Origin: Cupriavidus sp. BIS7 | Lineage (GTDB): Bacteria; Pseudomonadota; Gammaproteobacteria; Burkholderiales; Burkholderiaceae | Assembly (NCBI RefSeq): GCF_000292345.1 | Contig: NZ_ALOU01000040.1 | Coordinates: 62,001-126,000, forward strand | Direction of reading: 5' to 3' | DNA: 64,000 nucleotides | Part shown: positions 15,620-23,227 of the stretch, piece by piece | How the letters are laid out: each line of letters opens with the position of its first letter | Position numbering within the stretch: position 1 is the stretch's first letter | Made by a program: the position numbers and the translations under genes | The notes under the pieces: model-generated | Told to the model about the DNA's origin: nothing | The model's database searches: none | Seen by the model: only the letters and a program-made list of their open reading frames with translations

Positions 15620-16618
15620 ATGTACGCGTTTCGCAGGTCGAAGGCCCTGGCCGCCATTCCAGCCGCCATTCTTGCTCTTGGCACGTTCGCTTGCCTGGCC
15701 CTGCCGGCCGGCAGCGCGTGGGCCGAGTATCCCGACAAGCCGATCCGCTTCGTCGTTCCTTTTGCGGCAGGTAGCGCCACCGACCAGCTCGCGCGTGCCG
15801 TGGGCAAGGCCGTGACGCAGGAGGCCACGGTCAGTGTCGTGGTCGACAACAAGCCGGGCGCCAACGGTTTCATTGCCGCCAGCGATGTGGCCAAGGCCGC
15901 GCCCGATGGCTACACGGTGCTGATCACCACCAACACCACGCACGCGGCCAATGAGCACCTGTTCAAGAAGCTGCCCTACGACCCGGTCAAGGACTACGCG
16001 CCGGTGACCGCGCTGGGCCGCGGCGGCCAGATCATGGTGGTCAACCCGCAGGTGCCCGCAAAGACCGTGGGCGAGTTCATCGCGCTGGCCAAGAAGGAGC
16101 CGGGCAAGCTCAGCTTCGGCAGTGGCAGTTCGTCTTCGCGCATCGCCGGGGAGCTGTTCCAGCAGATGGCGCATGTGGAACTGCTGCATGTGCCGTACAA
16201 GAGCAACCCGCTGGCCATTACCGACCTGCTCGGCAACCAGATCCAGATGATGATCACCGATACCGCCACGGGCCTGCCGCAGGTGAAGAGTGGCAAGCTG
16301 CGCGCGCTGGGCGTCTCGGGCAAGGTGCGCTCCCCGCTGGCGCCGGATGTGCCGACGATCGACGAGGCCGGCGTGAAAGGCTACGAGATGAGCTACTGGT
16401 TCGCCGCCTATACGCCGGCCGGCACGCCGCCTGCCGTGGTCAACAAGCTGAACCAGATGCTGGTGAAGGCAGCCCGAAGCGACACCGCGGCCACTTTCTA
16501 CCAGACGACCGGCACCGAGGTGTTCACGACCTCGCCGGCCGAACTGGCAAAGTTCCAGTCGCAGGAATCGGCCAAGTGGGGCCGCATTATCAAGGCCGCG
16601 AACATCCAGCCCGAGTAA
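15620..16618 (+). CDS. Bug-family substrate-binding protein
   Basis: TctC/Bug periplasmic receptor of 332 aa. Signal peptide with core LAAIPAAILALGTFACLALP and cleavage near AWAEYP. Hallmarks: KPIRFVVPFAAGSATDQLAR, VDNKPGANGFIAASDVAKA, HVPYKSNPLAITDLLGNQIQM. The start at 15620 has AGAGGAG upstream; a longer frame from 15578 overlaps the previous gene's end. Third gene of the AtuA cluster, so probably the receptor for the carboxylate degraded there. A full copy of the dispersed palindromic element abuts the stop codon. Confidence 0.9.
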   Translation: MYAFRRSKALAAIPAAILALGTFACLALPAGSAWAEYPDKPIRFVVPFAAGSATDQLARAVGKAVTQEATVSVVVDNKPGANGFIAASDVAKAAPDGYTVLITTNTTHAANEHLFKKLPYDPVKDYAPVTALGRGGQIMVVNPQVPAKTVGEFIALAKKEPGKLSFGSGSSSSRIAGELFQQMAHVELLHVPYKSNPLAITDLLGNQIQMMITDTATGLPQVKSGKLRALGVSGKVRSPLAPDVPTIDEAGVKGYEMSYWFAAYTPAGTPPAVVNKLNQMLVKAARSDTAATFYQTTGTEVFTTSPAELAKFQSQESAKWGRIIKAANIQPE

Positions 16619-16731
16619 GAAACCGCTTCAGACTGATTCTGGCGTCGTTGCGGGGGCCTTGCCGTACTACTTGTACTGTCTGCGGCCCCGCGTCTAGCCA
16701 GAACCGCTTCGCTTCAGCCTGAAGCGGCTTC
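16619..16731. repeat. dispersed palindromic element, full copy A
   Basis: About 113 bp. Terminal arms GAAACCGCTTCAG and CTGAAGCGGCTTC pair at 12 of 13 positions; nested inside are TTCTGGC/GCCAGAA and GCGGGG/CCCCGC pairs and GTAC motifs, so the whole element can fold as one long cruciform or RNA hairpin. The core is almost identical to copy B at 36616-36727. It starts immediately after the stop codon of the Bug gene. Non-coding. Confidence 0.85.
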
Positions 16732-16741
16732 CATTGTTGAT

Positions 16742-16762
16742 CACGCAGAAACGGGTACGCTT
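16742..16762 (-). repeat. short dispersed repeat (GCGTACCCGTTTCTGCG)
   Basis: Reverse-complement copy of a 21-bp sequence found identically at 22791-22811 and in an 18-bp version at 22602-22619. All three are intergenic. Function unknown. Confidence 0.6.
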
Positions 16763-16852
16763 GCCGACGGTATGACGCTCCCGTAACAACTTGCCGCGCC
16801 ATGCGCCGCGATTTGGCCTAGAGTGTCTGGATCGGAACGACTGGAGCGAGCC

Positions 16853-17605
16853 ATGGGGCAAACGGGCAAGGGATTCCGGGGCGGCCGCCGCAGGCTGCTG
16901 GTTGCCGCCACGCTGTCGGCGGCACTCGGTGCGGTGGAACTGCCGGCGCAGGCGCAGACATTGCGCGGCAAGCCAAGGTCGAAGATCGGCGTCATCGGCT
17001 CCGGCCATATCGGCGGGACGATCGGCGGATTGTGGGTCAGCGCGGGGCATCCGGTGATGTTCTCGTCGCGCCATCCCGAGGAACTCAAGTCATTGGTCGA
17101 CAAACTGGGCCCGCTGGCCCAGGCCGGCACCGTGGCGCAGGCCCTGGCATTTGCGGATGTGGTGCTTCTTGCCGTGCCCTACAGCGCGGTGCCCGAACTG
17201 GGCCGGCAGAATGACTGGAAGGGCAAGATCGTGCTCGATGCCACCAATGCGATATCACCACGCGATGGCGCGATCGTCGACGAGGCCAAGGCCAACGGCA
17301 TCGGGGTGACCACCGCCAAGTACCTGCCCGGTGCGCGCATCGTGCGCGTTTTCAACTTTACGAGTGCCGCCACCTTCCAGCGCGAGAGCAATCGCACTGG
17401 GTTGCTAATGGCCGTGCCGATGGCCGGCAACGATGCCGCCGCGTTGATGCAGGCGGGCAGGCTGGTACGCGATGCAGGTTTCCAGCCGGTGGTGGTGGGT
17501 GGCCTGTCCAGTGCCGACCGTTTCGCGCCGGGCGGCAAGCTGTACCATGTCGAGGGCACGGAAGCGGAGTTCCGCAAGGCCATGGCGCAATATCCCGCGC
17601 CATGA
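16853..17605 (+). CDS. NADPH-dependent F420 reductase-like protein with possible Tat signal
   Basis: Protein of 250 aa with a Rossmann domain of the F420-NADP oxidoreductase/ProC-like type: KIGVIGSGHIGGTIGGLW (about 44-61), SSRHPEEL, and DVVLLAVPYSAVP. Unusually it begins with MGQTGKGFRGGRRRLLVAATLS and an AQAQ cleavage-like site, so it may be exported by the Tat system, which carries folded, cofactor-bound proteins. GGAG 6 nt before 16853 favours this start over the ATG at 16823. Genuine F420 use in this bacterium is unlikely; NADPH-dependent reduction is the safer guess. The downstream gene is convergent. Confidence 0.7.
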   Translation: MGQTGKGFRGGRRRLLVAATLSAALGAVELPAQAQTLRGKPRSKIGVIGSGHIGGTIGGLWVSAGHPVMFSSRHPEELKSLVDKLGPLAQAGTVAQALAFADVVLLAVPYSAVPELGRQNDWKGKIVLDATNAISPRDGAIVDEAKANGIGVTTAKYLPGARIVRVFNFTSAATFQRESNRTGLLMAVPMAGNDAAALMQAGRLVRDAGFQPVVVGGLSSADRFAPGGKLYHVEGTEAEFRKAMAQYPAP

Positions 17606-17626
17606 CGCGTGGTTCGGCGGCGCCGC

Positions 17627-18016
17627 TCAGCGCCGGTGCCACTCCATCGCCACCATCGACGGGGCAAAGCCCATCTGGCCGAAGAACGCTGCTTCGGAAG
17701 AGCGCGCTGCACGCAGGACCCAGGTGATGTCGGGGTCGTTGCCCATGACATGACGCATCAGCGCGCGGCCAATGCCGCGGCGCCGATGCTGTGGCGCCAC
17801 CGCGACCATCGAGATATAGCCGTTCGAGATATCGTCGCAGAGCGCGCGTGCAAAGCCGATGACTTCGCCGTTTTCGACGGCCACGGCAACGCGTTGCGAA
17901 TTGGCGATCAGCTGTGCGAACCGTTCGGGATTGCTGACCCGTTGTTCCCAACCGTTGGCGGCCAGCAAGCGCCGGGCTGCCTCGATTTCTGCGGGCAACG
18001 GGTTGCGGATTTCCAT
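17627..18016 (-). CDS. GNAT family N-acetyltransferase
   Basis: Acetyl-CoA-dependent acetyltransferase of 129 aa with the GNAT core: GEVIGFARALCDD, YISMVAVAPQHRRRGIGRALM (acetyl-CoA pyrophosphate loop at about 76-85) and the C-terminal FFGQMGFAPS motif. GGAGGAG lies 6 nt before the ATG at 18016; the frame is open further upstream but without a ribosome site. Substrate unknown. Divergent from the AMP nucleosidase gene. Confidence 0.85.
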   Translation of the reverse strand: MEIRNPLPAEIEAARRLLAANGWEQRVSNPERFAQLIANSQRVAVAVENGEVIGFARALCDDISNGYISMVAVAPQHRRRGIGRALMRHVMGNDPDITWVLRAARSSEAAFFGQMGFAPSMVAMEWHRR

Positions 18017-18251
18017 TGACGACTCCTCCAGCCTGATACCTGCGCACGTGCGCGACCCCGCCAAAGTGGGGGATGCGGCGGCGCTTGCGCCACGAGCGCG
18101 CGGATTCCCCGCGCGTTTCGGCGCAGAGTGTAGCGAAGCGAATGCCGCCGCGTCAAACAACTTTGCCGGAAACGCACCGGCGTCCGCTGACGCACGCAAC
18201 GCCTGCACATGGCTCTGTTGTGCACGGGATGCAAGCGGTATGATGGCTGCC

Positions 18252-19730
18252 ATGAACGCCTCGATCTTCTCTTCCGCCCACCCGGCCGATCAGTTGGCCG
18301 AGTTCAACGACGCCGATAGCGCGCTCGCGCGCATCCGCGAAATCTATGACAGCTCCGTGGCTTCCGTGCGCGCGCGCTTTGACGCGTTCGCCAAGGGCAA
18401 GCCGCTGCCTTCGGCCGCGCACGCGTGCTATCCGTACCTGGGTATATCGGTCAATCTCGAAACGATGGTGACCGACAGCCGGCCCTCCTGGGGCACGGTG
18501 GCCTACCCTGGCGTCTATGGCACGACAGTGACGCGCCCGGACCTGCTGTGCGACTACTATCGCGACCAGATCGAACGCCTGATGCGCTATCACCGCGTGC
18601 CGGTGGTCGTCGGGTTGTCGCGCCGGCCGATCCCGCTGCCATTCGTGATCGAAGCGTCGACCACCGATATCAGCTACACGCAGGCGCGCGAACTCGAGGC
18701 CTCGTTCGTGTTGCCCGAACTGAGCCGCATCGACGATTCGATTGCCAACGGCACGTTCGAGCCGACTCCGGGCGAGGCGTGGCCGCTGTCGCTGTTCTCG
18801 GCCGAGCGCGTGGATCTGGCACTGCAGCGGCTGTATCACTACACGGGCACGGCGCCACATCATTTTCAGCGCTTTGTCCTGTTTACGAACTACCAGCGCT
18901 ATGTCGACGAGTTCATCACGCTGGGCCGCTCGCTGATGGCCGGTGACGGCGGCGATGGCTACGTGAGCTTTGTCGAACCTGGCGACGTGATTCAGCAGCT
19001 TGGTGCAGCGGAGCCCGACGACGCAACGCGCCCGCGCGCGCTGCCGCAAATGCCGGCCTACCACCTCGTGCGCGAGGACGGGCTCGGTGTCACGCTGGTC
19101 AATATCGGCGTGGGGCCATCCAACGCGAAAACGATGACCGACCACCTCGCGGTGCTGCGGCCGCATTGCTGGCTGATGGTGGGGCACTGCGGAGGACTGC
19201 GTCGCTCGCAACAGCTTGGCGACTACGTGCTGGCGCACGCGTACGTGCGAGATGACCACGTGCTCGACCACGACCTGCCGCCGTGGGTGCCTGTGCCGCC
19301 TATCGCGGAGATCCAGGTGGCACTGCAGGAAGCCGTGGCACGCGTGACGGGCTTGTCTGGCACCGAGATGAAGACGCGCATGCGCACCGGCACGGTGGTA
19401 TCCACAGATGACCGCAACTGGGAGCTGAAGTCAAAGGCCCTATACGCCCGCTTCAACCAGTCGCGCGCGATTGCCATCGATATGGAGAGCGCGGCAGTGG
19501 CCGCCAACGGATTCCGCCTGCGCGTGCCCTACGGTACGTTGCTGTGCGTATCCGACAAGCCGCTGCATGGCGAGCTCAAGCTGCGAGGCATGGCCAATGC
19601 GTTCTATCGGCAACGCGTGAGCCAGCACATGACCATCGGCCTGGAGGCGGTTCGGATCCTGCGCGAAAACGGTGTCGAGCAACTGCACTCGCGAAAGCTG
19701 CGCAGCTTCGACGAACCGGCGTTCCGGTAA
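18252..19730 (+). CDS. amn: AMP nucleosidase
   Basis: Hydrolyses AMP to adenine and ribose 5-phosphate in the cytosol. The 492-aa length matches E. coli Amn (484 aa). The N-terminal regulatory domain includes YLGISVNLETMVTDSRPSWG; the C-terminal phosphorylase-fold domain holds VTLVNIGVGPSNAKTMTDHLAVLRP, WLMVGHCGGLR, IAIDMESAAVAANGFR and LLCVSDKPLHGELKL, with the DMES glutamate and catalytic aspartate typical of the family. In-frame ATGs at 18240 and 18243 are alternative starts; no clear ribosome site decides between them. Confidence 0.92.
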   Translation: MNASIFSSAHPADQLAEFNDADSALARIREIYDSSVASVRARFDAFAKGKPLPSAAHACYPYLGISVNLETMVTDSRPSWGTVAYPGVYGTTVTRPDLLCDYYRDQIERLMRYHRVPVVVGLSRRPIPLPFVIEASTTDISYTQARELEASFVLPELSRIDDSIANGTFEPTPGEAWPLSLFSAERVDLALQRLYHYTGTAPHHFQRFVLFTNYQRYVDEFITLGRSLMAGDGGDGYVSFVEPGDVIQQLGAAEPDDATRPRALPQMPAYHLVREDGLGVTLVNIGVGPSNAKTMTDHLAVLRPHCWLMVGHCGGLRRSQQLGDYVLAHAYVRDDHVLDHDLPPWVPVPPIAEIQVALQEAVARVTGLSGTEMKTRMRTGTVVSTDDRNWELKSKALYARFNQSRAIAIDMESAAVAANGFRLRVPYGTLLCVSDKPLHGELKLRGMANAFYRQRVSQHMTIGLEAVRILRENGVEQLHSRKLRSFDEPAFR

Positions 19731-19744
19731 TCTCTTCCCAGAAC

Positions 19745-19785
19745 GAAAAAAAGCGCGAAAAAAAGCGCGCGGGATCGCCGCGCGC
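19745..19785 (-). terminator. Rho-independent terminator of ompW
   Basis: On the minus strand an 8-bp GC stem (GCGCGCGG/CCGCGCGC, 5-nt loop) is followed by TTTTTTTCGCGC twice in tandem, giving two U-tracts. It lies 61 bp after the ompW stop. Confidence 0.75.
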
Positions 19786-19845
19786 ATGGAAGCGGAATGG
19801 GCCGTGTCAGCCCAACCGTGTGACAAGGAGGAGAAAGCGTGTGGC

Positions 19846-20508
19846 TTAGAAGCGGTAGCCGACGCCCGCGCTGAACAGCCACGGATCGAGTTGCACCGAC
19901 GATACCTTTGCGCCGGTCGAGTTCGCGTAGACGTTGCTCGAGATCCAGACCTTCTTGACGTCGACGTTGAGGAACCAGTTCTTGGTTACCTTGTAGTCCA
20001 TGCCGATCTGCAGGGCAGGACCCACGCTCCAGCGGTCGAGACCAAGCGTGCCGCCGGCGATGTCCGCGCCCCAGATGCGCGTGACGTTCACACCGGCGCC
20101 CACATAGGGGCGGAACGTGCCGTTGGGGATGAAGTGGTACTGCAGCAGCAGGCTCGGCGGCAGATGGCTGAACGAGCCGATCTTCGCGCCATCCAGGCGG
20201 ACATCCTGCTTCTGCGGAATCGTCAGCACCAGTTCGGCCGCAATGTTCGGCACGATGAAGTACGTGACGTCGACTTCGGGAATCCACTTGTTGTTGACGC
20301 TGATGCGGTCGGATGCGCCGACACCGCCGATCGGGTCGGACTTGTTGTCCATGTTCAGGAACGTGCCGCGCAGGCGGACCATCCAGTTGCCCTGCGTTTC
20401 ATCGGCGGCCATGGCCGGTGCCGAGAGCGTACCGATCGTTGCGGCGGCGAGCGCCGTGCAGATGGACGAAGCGAGGGTCTTGCGGCGAAGAGAGAAGAGA
20501 GTAGTCAT
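19846..20508 (-). CDS. OmpW family outer-membrane protein
   Basis: Eight-stranded outer-membrane barrel of 220 aa. Signal peptide 1-34 (MTTLFSLRRKTLASSICTAL start, APAMA cleavage), then QGNWMVRLRGTF, WIPEVDVTYFIVPNIAAELVL, LLQYHFIPNGTFRPYVGAGVN and a C-terminal SAGVGYRF ending in Phe, all typical of OmpW, a porin for small hydrophobic compounds. The frame is open to 20580, but the signal peptide fits the start at 20508; no strong ribosome site is visible there. Single gene with its own terminator. Confidence 0.88.
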   Translation of the reverse strand: MTTLFSLRRKTLASSICTALAAATIGTLSAPAMAADETQGNWMVRLRGTFLNMDNKSDPIGGVGASDRISVNNKWIPEVDVTYFIVPNIAAELVLTIPQKQDVRLDGAKIGSFSHLPPSLLLQYHFIPNGTFRPYVGAGVNVTRIWGADIAGGTLGLDRWSVGPALQIGMDYKVTKNWFLNVDVKKVWISSNVYANSTGAKVSSVQLDPWLFSAGVGYRF

Positions 20509-20675
20509 ATTGGACAAGCACTTGACATCGAAAAAGTGCGCCCAGTGTGTCTTGCGGTGTCCCGCCAGACCTTGATGCAAAGCAACTGCGAATCACCCCT
20601 CACTACGAAGGGTCAATGACCGTCGCCTGTGCGCGACAGGCTGATGCGAAGTGCGACAGTGTTTGCGCTGACTCA

Positions 20676-20993
<318 letters not shown>

Positions 20994-21198
20994 TCAGAAG
21001 ACGCGCAGGCGTCAACCGTGAATTAACGCCGAAATCGGCAAACGTGAGCATATGTAGCGGCCGGACTTCCGACCAATGGATGAATCCTGGTCCGCTATGT
21101 GGGCTTGCGCTCAGTCCTCTGGCTGGTATTGCATCCGCCGCATCGCGCCTAGTCTGATTGTGGGAACGGGACCATAACCACAAACAGAGGGGATCATC

Positions 21199-22587
21199 AT
21201 GCGGACACGTACGTGGGCCACGTGGCTTGCCTGTGGGGCGATTGCATTGCTGATGGCGGCATGCGGTGGCGGAGGCGGCGGTTCGGGTTCCGGCACGGCG
21301 CCCACTGGCAGCGGCGGCAGTGGCACGGGTAGCGGTGCCGGTGGCACGGCGGCGGTGGCGAAGTCCTATACGCTGGTGATGAACCAGACCTCGGGCAAGG
21401 TCAGCGTAGGCAATTCGATCTCTCTGACTGCATCAGTGGTTGACGATCTCGGCAACGATGTCACGGGATCGACCAGTTTTGCGTGGTCCACCTCGAACGT
21501 TTCAATCGCGGCGGTTGCGGCCGGTACTGTCCCGGGCAGTGCGGTGGTGACCGGCGTAGGCACCGGTACTGCCACCATCAGCGTGGTGGCGACCGTGACC
21601 GGCGCCAACAATGCCACGACGGTCCTTCCGCAGGCGTCGGCATCGATCACGGTAGTGGCGCCTGGGACAACGACGTACAGCCTTGCATTGCCCTATCCCT
21701 CGCTATCGATGACCAATGGGCAGACGCTGCCCGTGACGGCATCGCTGATCGACAGCGATGGCGCCGACCGCTCGGCAATCGCTACCGGATGGACGTGGCT
21801 CAGCAGCACGTCGGCGGTGCAGGCGACAGGAACGTCGAATGTCGGCACGCTGCTCGGCGTCAATGCAGGCAGTGCCGTTGCGTTGTCGGTGGTCAGTGTC
21901 CAGGTCACCGCACCTGATGGCAGCACGCTGACCGGCGCGTTCCCGGTGTCCGTGTTCCCGGCGGGCACGGCGAGCTACCGGCTCGTGCTGTCGCAGAACG
22001 GCGCGCAGATCAATGCGCTGAACGTGCTCAACGGCCATCCGCAGACCTATAACTCGCAGGTGGTACGCAACGATGGCACCGATTCAACTGCGGATTTCAC
22101 CGGCCTGTGGACCTTCACGACGACGTCGCCCACGCTGGCAGTGTTGCCGGATTCGTCGACGCGCATCACCACGGTAAGCACCAGCCGCGCGAACGGTGCA
22201 TCGCCGCTGCAGAGCATACTGGCCGAAATGGCCGGCAGCCTGACGCTGAGCGCCAAGCCGCGCGCCAGCCTGTTTGTCACCGAACAACCGACCTGGGCAC
22301 TGGCCTACAACGGCCCGCAGCCACTGGTGGTGATGCGCGTGGCCGGCGTGACGACGATCGCCGTGCAACTGTTGCATCGCGGTGTTGACGAGGGCATCAC
22401 GGGGTGCGGAAGCAGCTGGGCGTGGTCGACATCGAGCGGCAATATCGTGCTCACGCAGTCACCGCTCGCGCCCAACTCGGCGTCGATCATGCCGACGGCA
22501 ACCGGCGCCTTCACGGTCACGGCAACATGCACTGCCGGCACCGAGGCCATGCCGCTTTCGATCACGATTCCGGGCACGGCACAGTAG
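21199..22587 (+). CDS. Ig-like (BIG2) domain lipoprotein
   Basis: Envelope lipoprotein of 462 aa. Lipobox LMAAC with the modified cysteine at 22 is followed by a GGGG/GSG linker (to about 55), then beta-rich repeats. At least two resemble bacterial Ig-like group 2 domains: SLTASVVDDLGNDVTGSTSFAWSTSN...GTATISVVATV and LPVTASLIDSDGADRSAIATGW; a third C-terminal one is more divergent. Such proteins usually mediate surface attachment or act as structural lipoproteins. AGAGGGG precedes the ATG. It stands alone, convergent with the feo operon. Confidence 0.8.
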   Translation: MRTRTWATWLACGAIALLMAACGGGGGGSGSGTAPTGSGGSGTGSGAGGTAAVAKSYTLVMNQTSGKVSVGNSISLTASVVDDLGNDVTGSTSFAWSTSNVSIAAVAAGTVPGSAVVTGVGTGTATISVVATVTGANNATTVLPQASASITVVAPGTTTYSLALPYPSLSMTNGQTLPVTASLIDSDGADRSAIATGWTWLSSTSAVQATGTSNVGTLLGVNAGSAVALSVVSVQVTAPDGSTLTGAFPVSVFPAGTASYRLVLSQNGAQINALNVLNGHPQTYNSQVVRNDGTDSTADFTGLWTFTTTSPTLAVLPDSSTRITTVSTSRANGASPLQSILAEMAGSLTLSAKPRASLFVTEQPTWALAYNGPQPLVVMRVAGVTTIAVQLLHRGVDEGITGCGSSWAWSTSSGNIVLTQSPLAPNSASIMPTATGAFTVTATCTAGTEAMPLSITIPGTAQ

Positions 22588-22601
22588 CCGGCGATTCACG
22601 G

Positions 22602-22619
22602 GCGTACCCGTTTCTGCGT
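22602..22619 (+). repeat. short dispersed repeat (GCGTACCCGTTTCTGCG)
   Basis: 18 bp shared with 22791-22811; the pair forms direct repeats either side of the double-hairpin element. Confidence 0.6.
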
Positions 22620-22643
22620 ACGGCTCGCATGCTTCGGTCTGCT

Positions 22644-22766
22644 CCCCTCTCCCGCGTGCGGGAGAGGGGCCGGGGGAGAGGGCCAGGCGGCTCTCAATGC
22701 GACAGGTCGCGATTTAGACCGCTTTTCCCTCTCCCCCAGCCCCTCTCCCATTTCATGGGAGAGGGG
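22644..22766. repeat. double-hairpin GGGAGAGGGG element, copy 1
   Basis: Two perfect 12-bp hairpins (CCCCTCTCCCGC with GCGGGAGAGGGG at 22644-22669; CCCCTCTCCCAT with ATGGGAGAGGGG at 22740-22766) enclose a third pair, GGGGGAGAGGG with CCCTCTCCCCC. Located between the convergent lipoprotein and feo genes, where it can serve as a bidirectional terminator. Copy 2 at 30917-31037 is inverted. Sequences of this kind are widespread in proteobacteria and are often mis-annotated as small proteins. Confidence 0.85.
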
Positions 22767-22790
22767 AGCGCAGAACAGTGTCTCGGGCAA

Positions 22791-22811
22791 AAGCGTACCC
22801 GTTTCTGCGTG
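22791..22811 (+). repeat. short dispersed repeat (GCGTACCCGTTTCTGCG)
   Basis: 21 bp identical, in reverse complement, to 16742-16762, and sharing 18 bp with 22602-22619. Confidence 0.6.
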
Positions 22812-22833
22812 CCCGCTCACCTGCGCCACAAAC

Positions 22834-22861
22834 AAAAACGGCGGCCCCGAAGGACCGCCGT
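22834..22861 (-). terminator. Rho-independent terminator of the feo operon
   Basis: On the minus strand ACGGCGGTCC-TTCG-GGGCCGCCGT, a 10-bp stem with one G-T wobble and a stable TTCG loop, runs into TTTTG. It lies 24 bp after the last feo-operon gene. Confidence 0.8.
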
Positions 22862-22885
22862 CATCCACCAGCATCGATCACGCCA

Positions 22886-23212
22886 TCAGGACTTGCGCAC
22901 GAACGTGATGACCTGCTCGTTTGCGGAACCCGAGCCGGAATTGCCCGTGGAAGCCGAAGTATTCGACCCACACGTGCCGCAGCCACTATTCGTGTCGCAC
23001 CCCGTGGCACAGCCAGCCGCCGCCTCGCGCGGTGTCATCCGGCGCGCCAGCCAGCCGCGCCAGCCCTGCGCCGACGCACCGCCCAGCGATGCCGCCAGCC
23101 CGGCTTTCACGCGCTCGCGCGTGCGCGGCATGTAGCGGGCTGCCACATGCACGGCGCAGGCCACCACGATCAGCGGGACCAGTAGCGATTCAAAGGCGTG
23201 ATAGAGCGTCAT
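22886..23212 (-). CDS. small Cys-rich membrane protein at the FeoC position (DUF6587-like)
   Basis: Protein of 108 aa. One N-terminal membrane segment (about 9-25, LLVPLIVVACAVHVAARYM), a basic stretch with RTRERVKAGLAASLGG and WRGWLARRMTP, then a cysteine cluster C-x3-C-x5-C-x2-C in GCATGCDTNSGCGTCG, and a Ser/Gly-rich tail. It follows feoB by 15 bp as last gene of the operon. Its position and metal-binding-like cysteines suggest a FeoC-equivalent role in Fe(II) uptake, but the fold is unlike classical FeoC. The DUF name is from memory. Confidence 0.72.
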   Translation of the reverse strand: MTLYHAFESLLVPLIVVACAVHVAARYMPRTRERVKAGLAASLGGASAQGWRGWLARRMTPREAAAGCATGCDTNSGCGTCGSNTSASTGNSGSGSANEQVITFVRKS

Positions 23213-23227
23213 GGCTTCTTTGTCCGA

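Noticed and set aside
17859-18239. N-terminal extension of the AMP nucleosidase
   Set aside because: It would run antisense through the acetyltransferase gene, and the known family N terminus starts near 18252.
22382-23135. Small proteins containing PLSRVRERGRG-like or PLPQPLSHFMGEGSA-like segments
   Set aside because: Translations of the GGGAGAGGGG hairpin element, a common annotation artefact.
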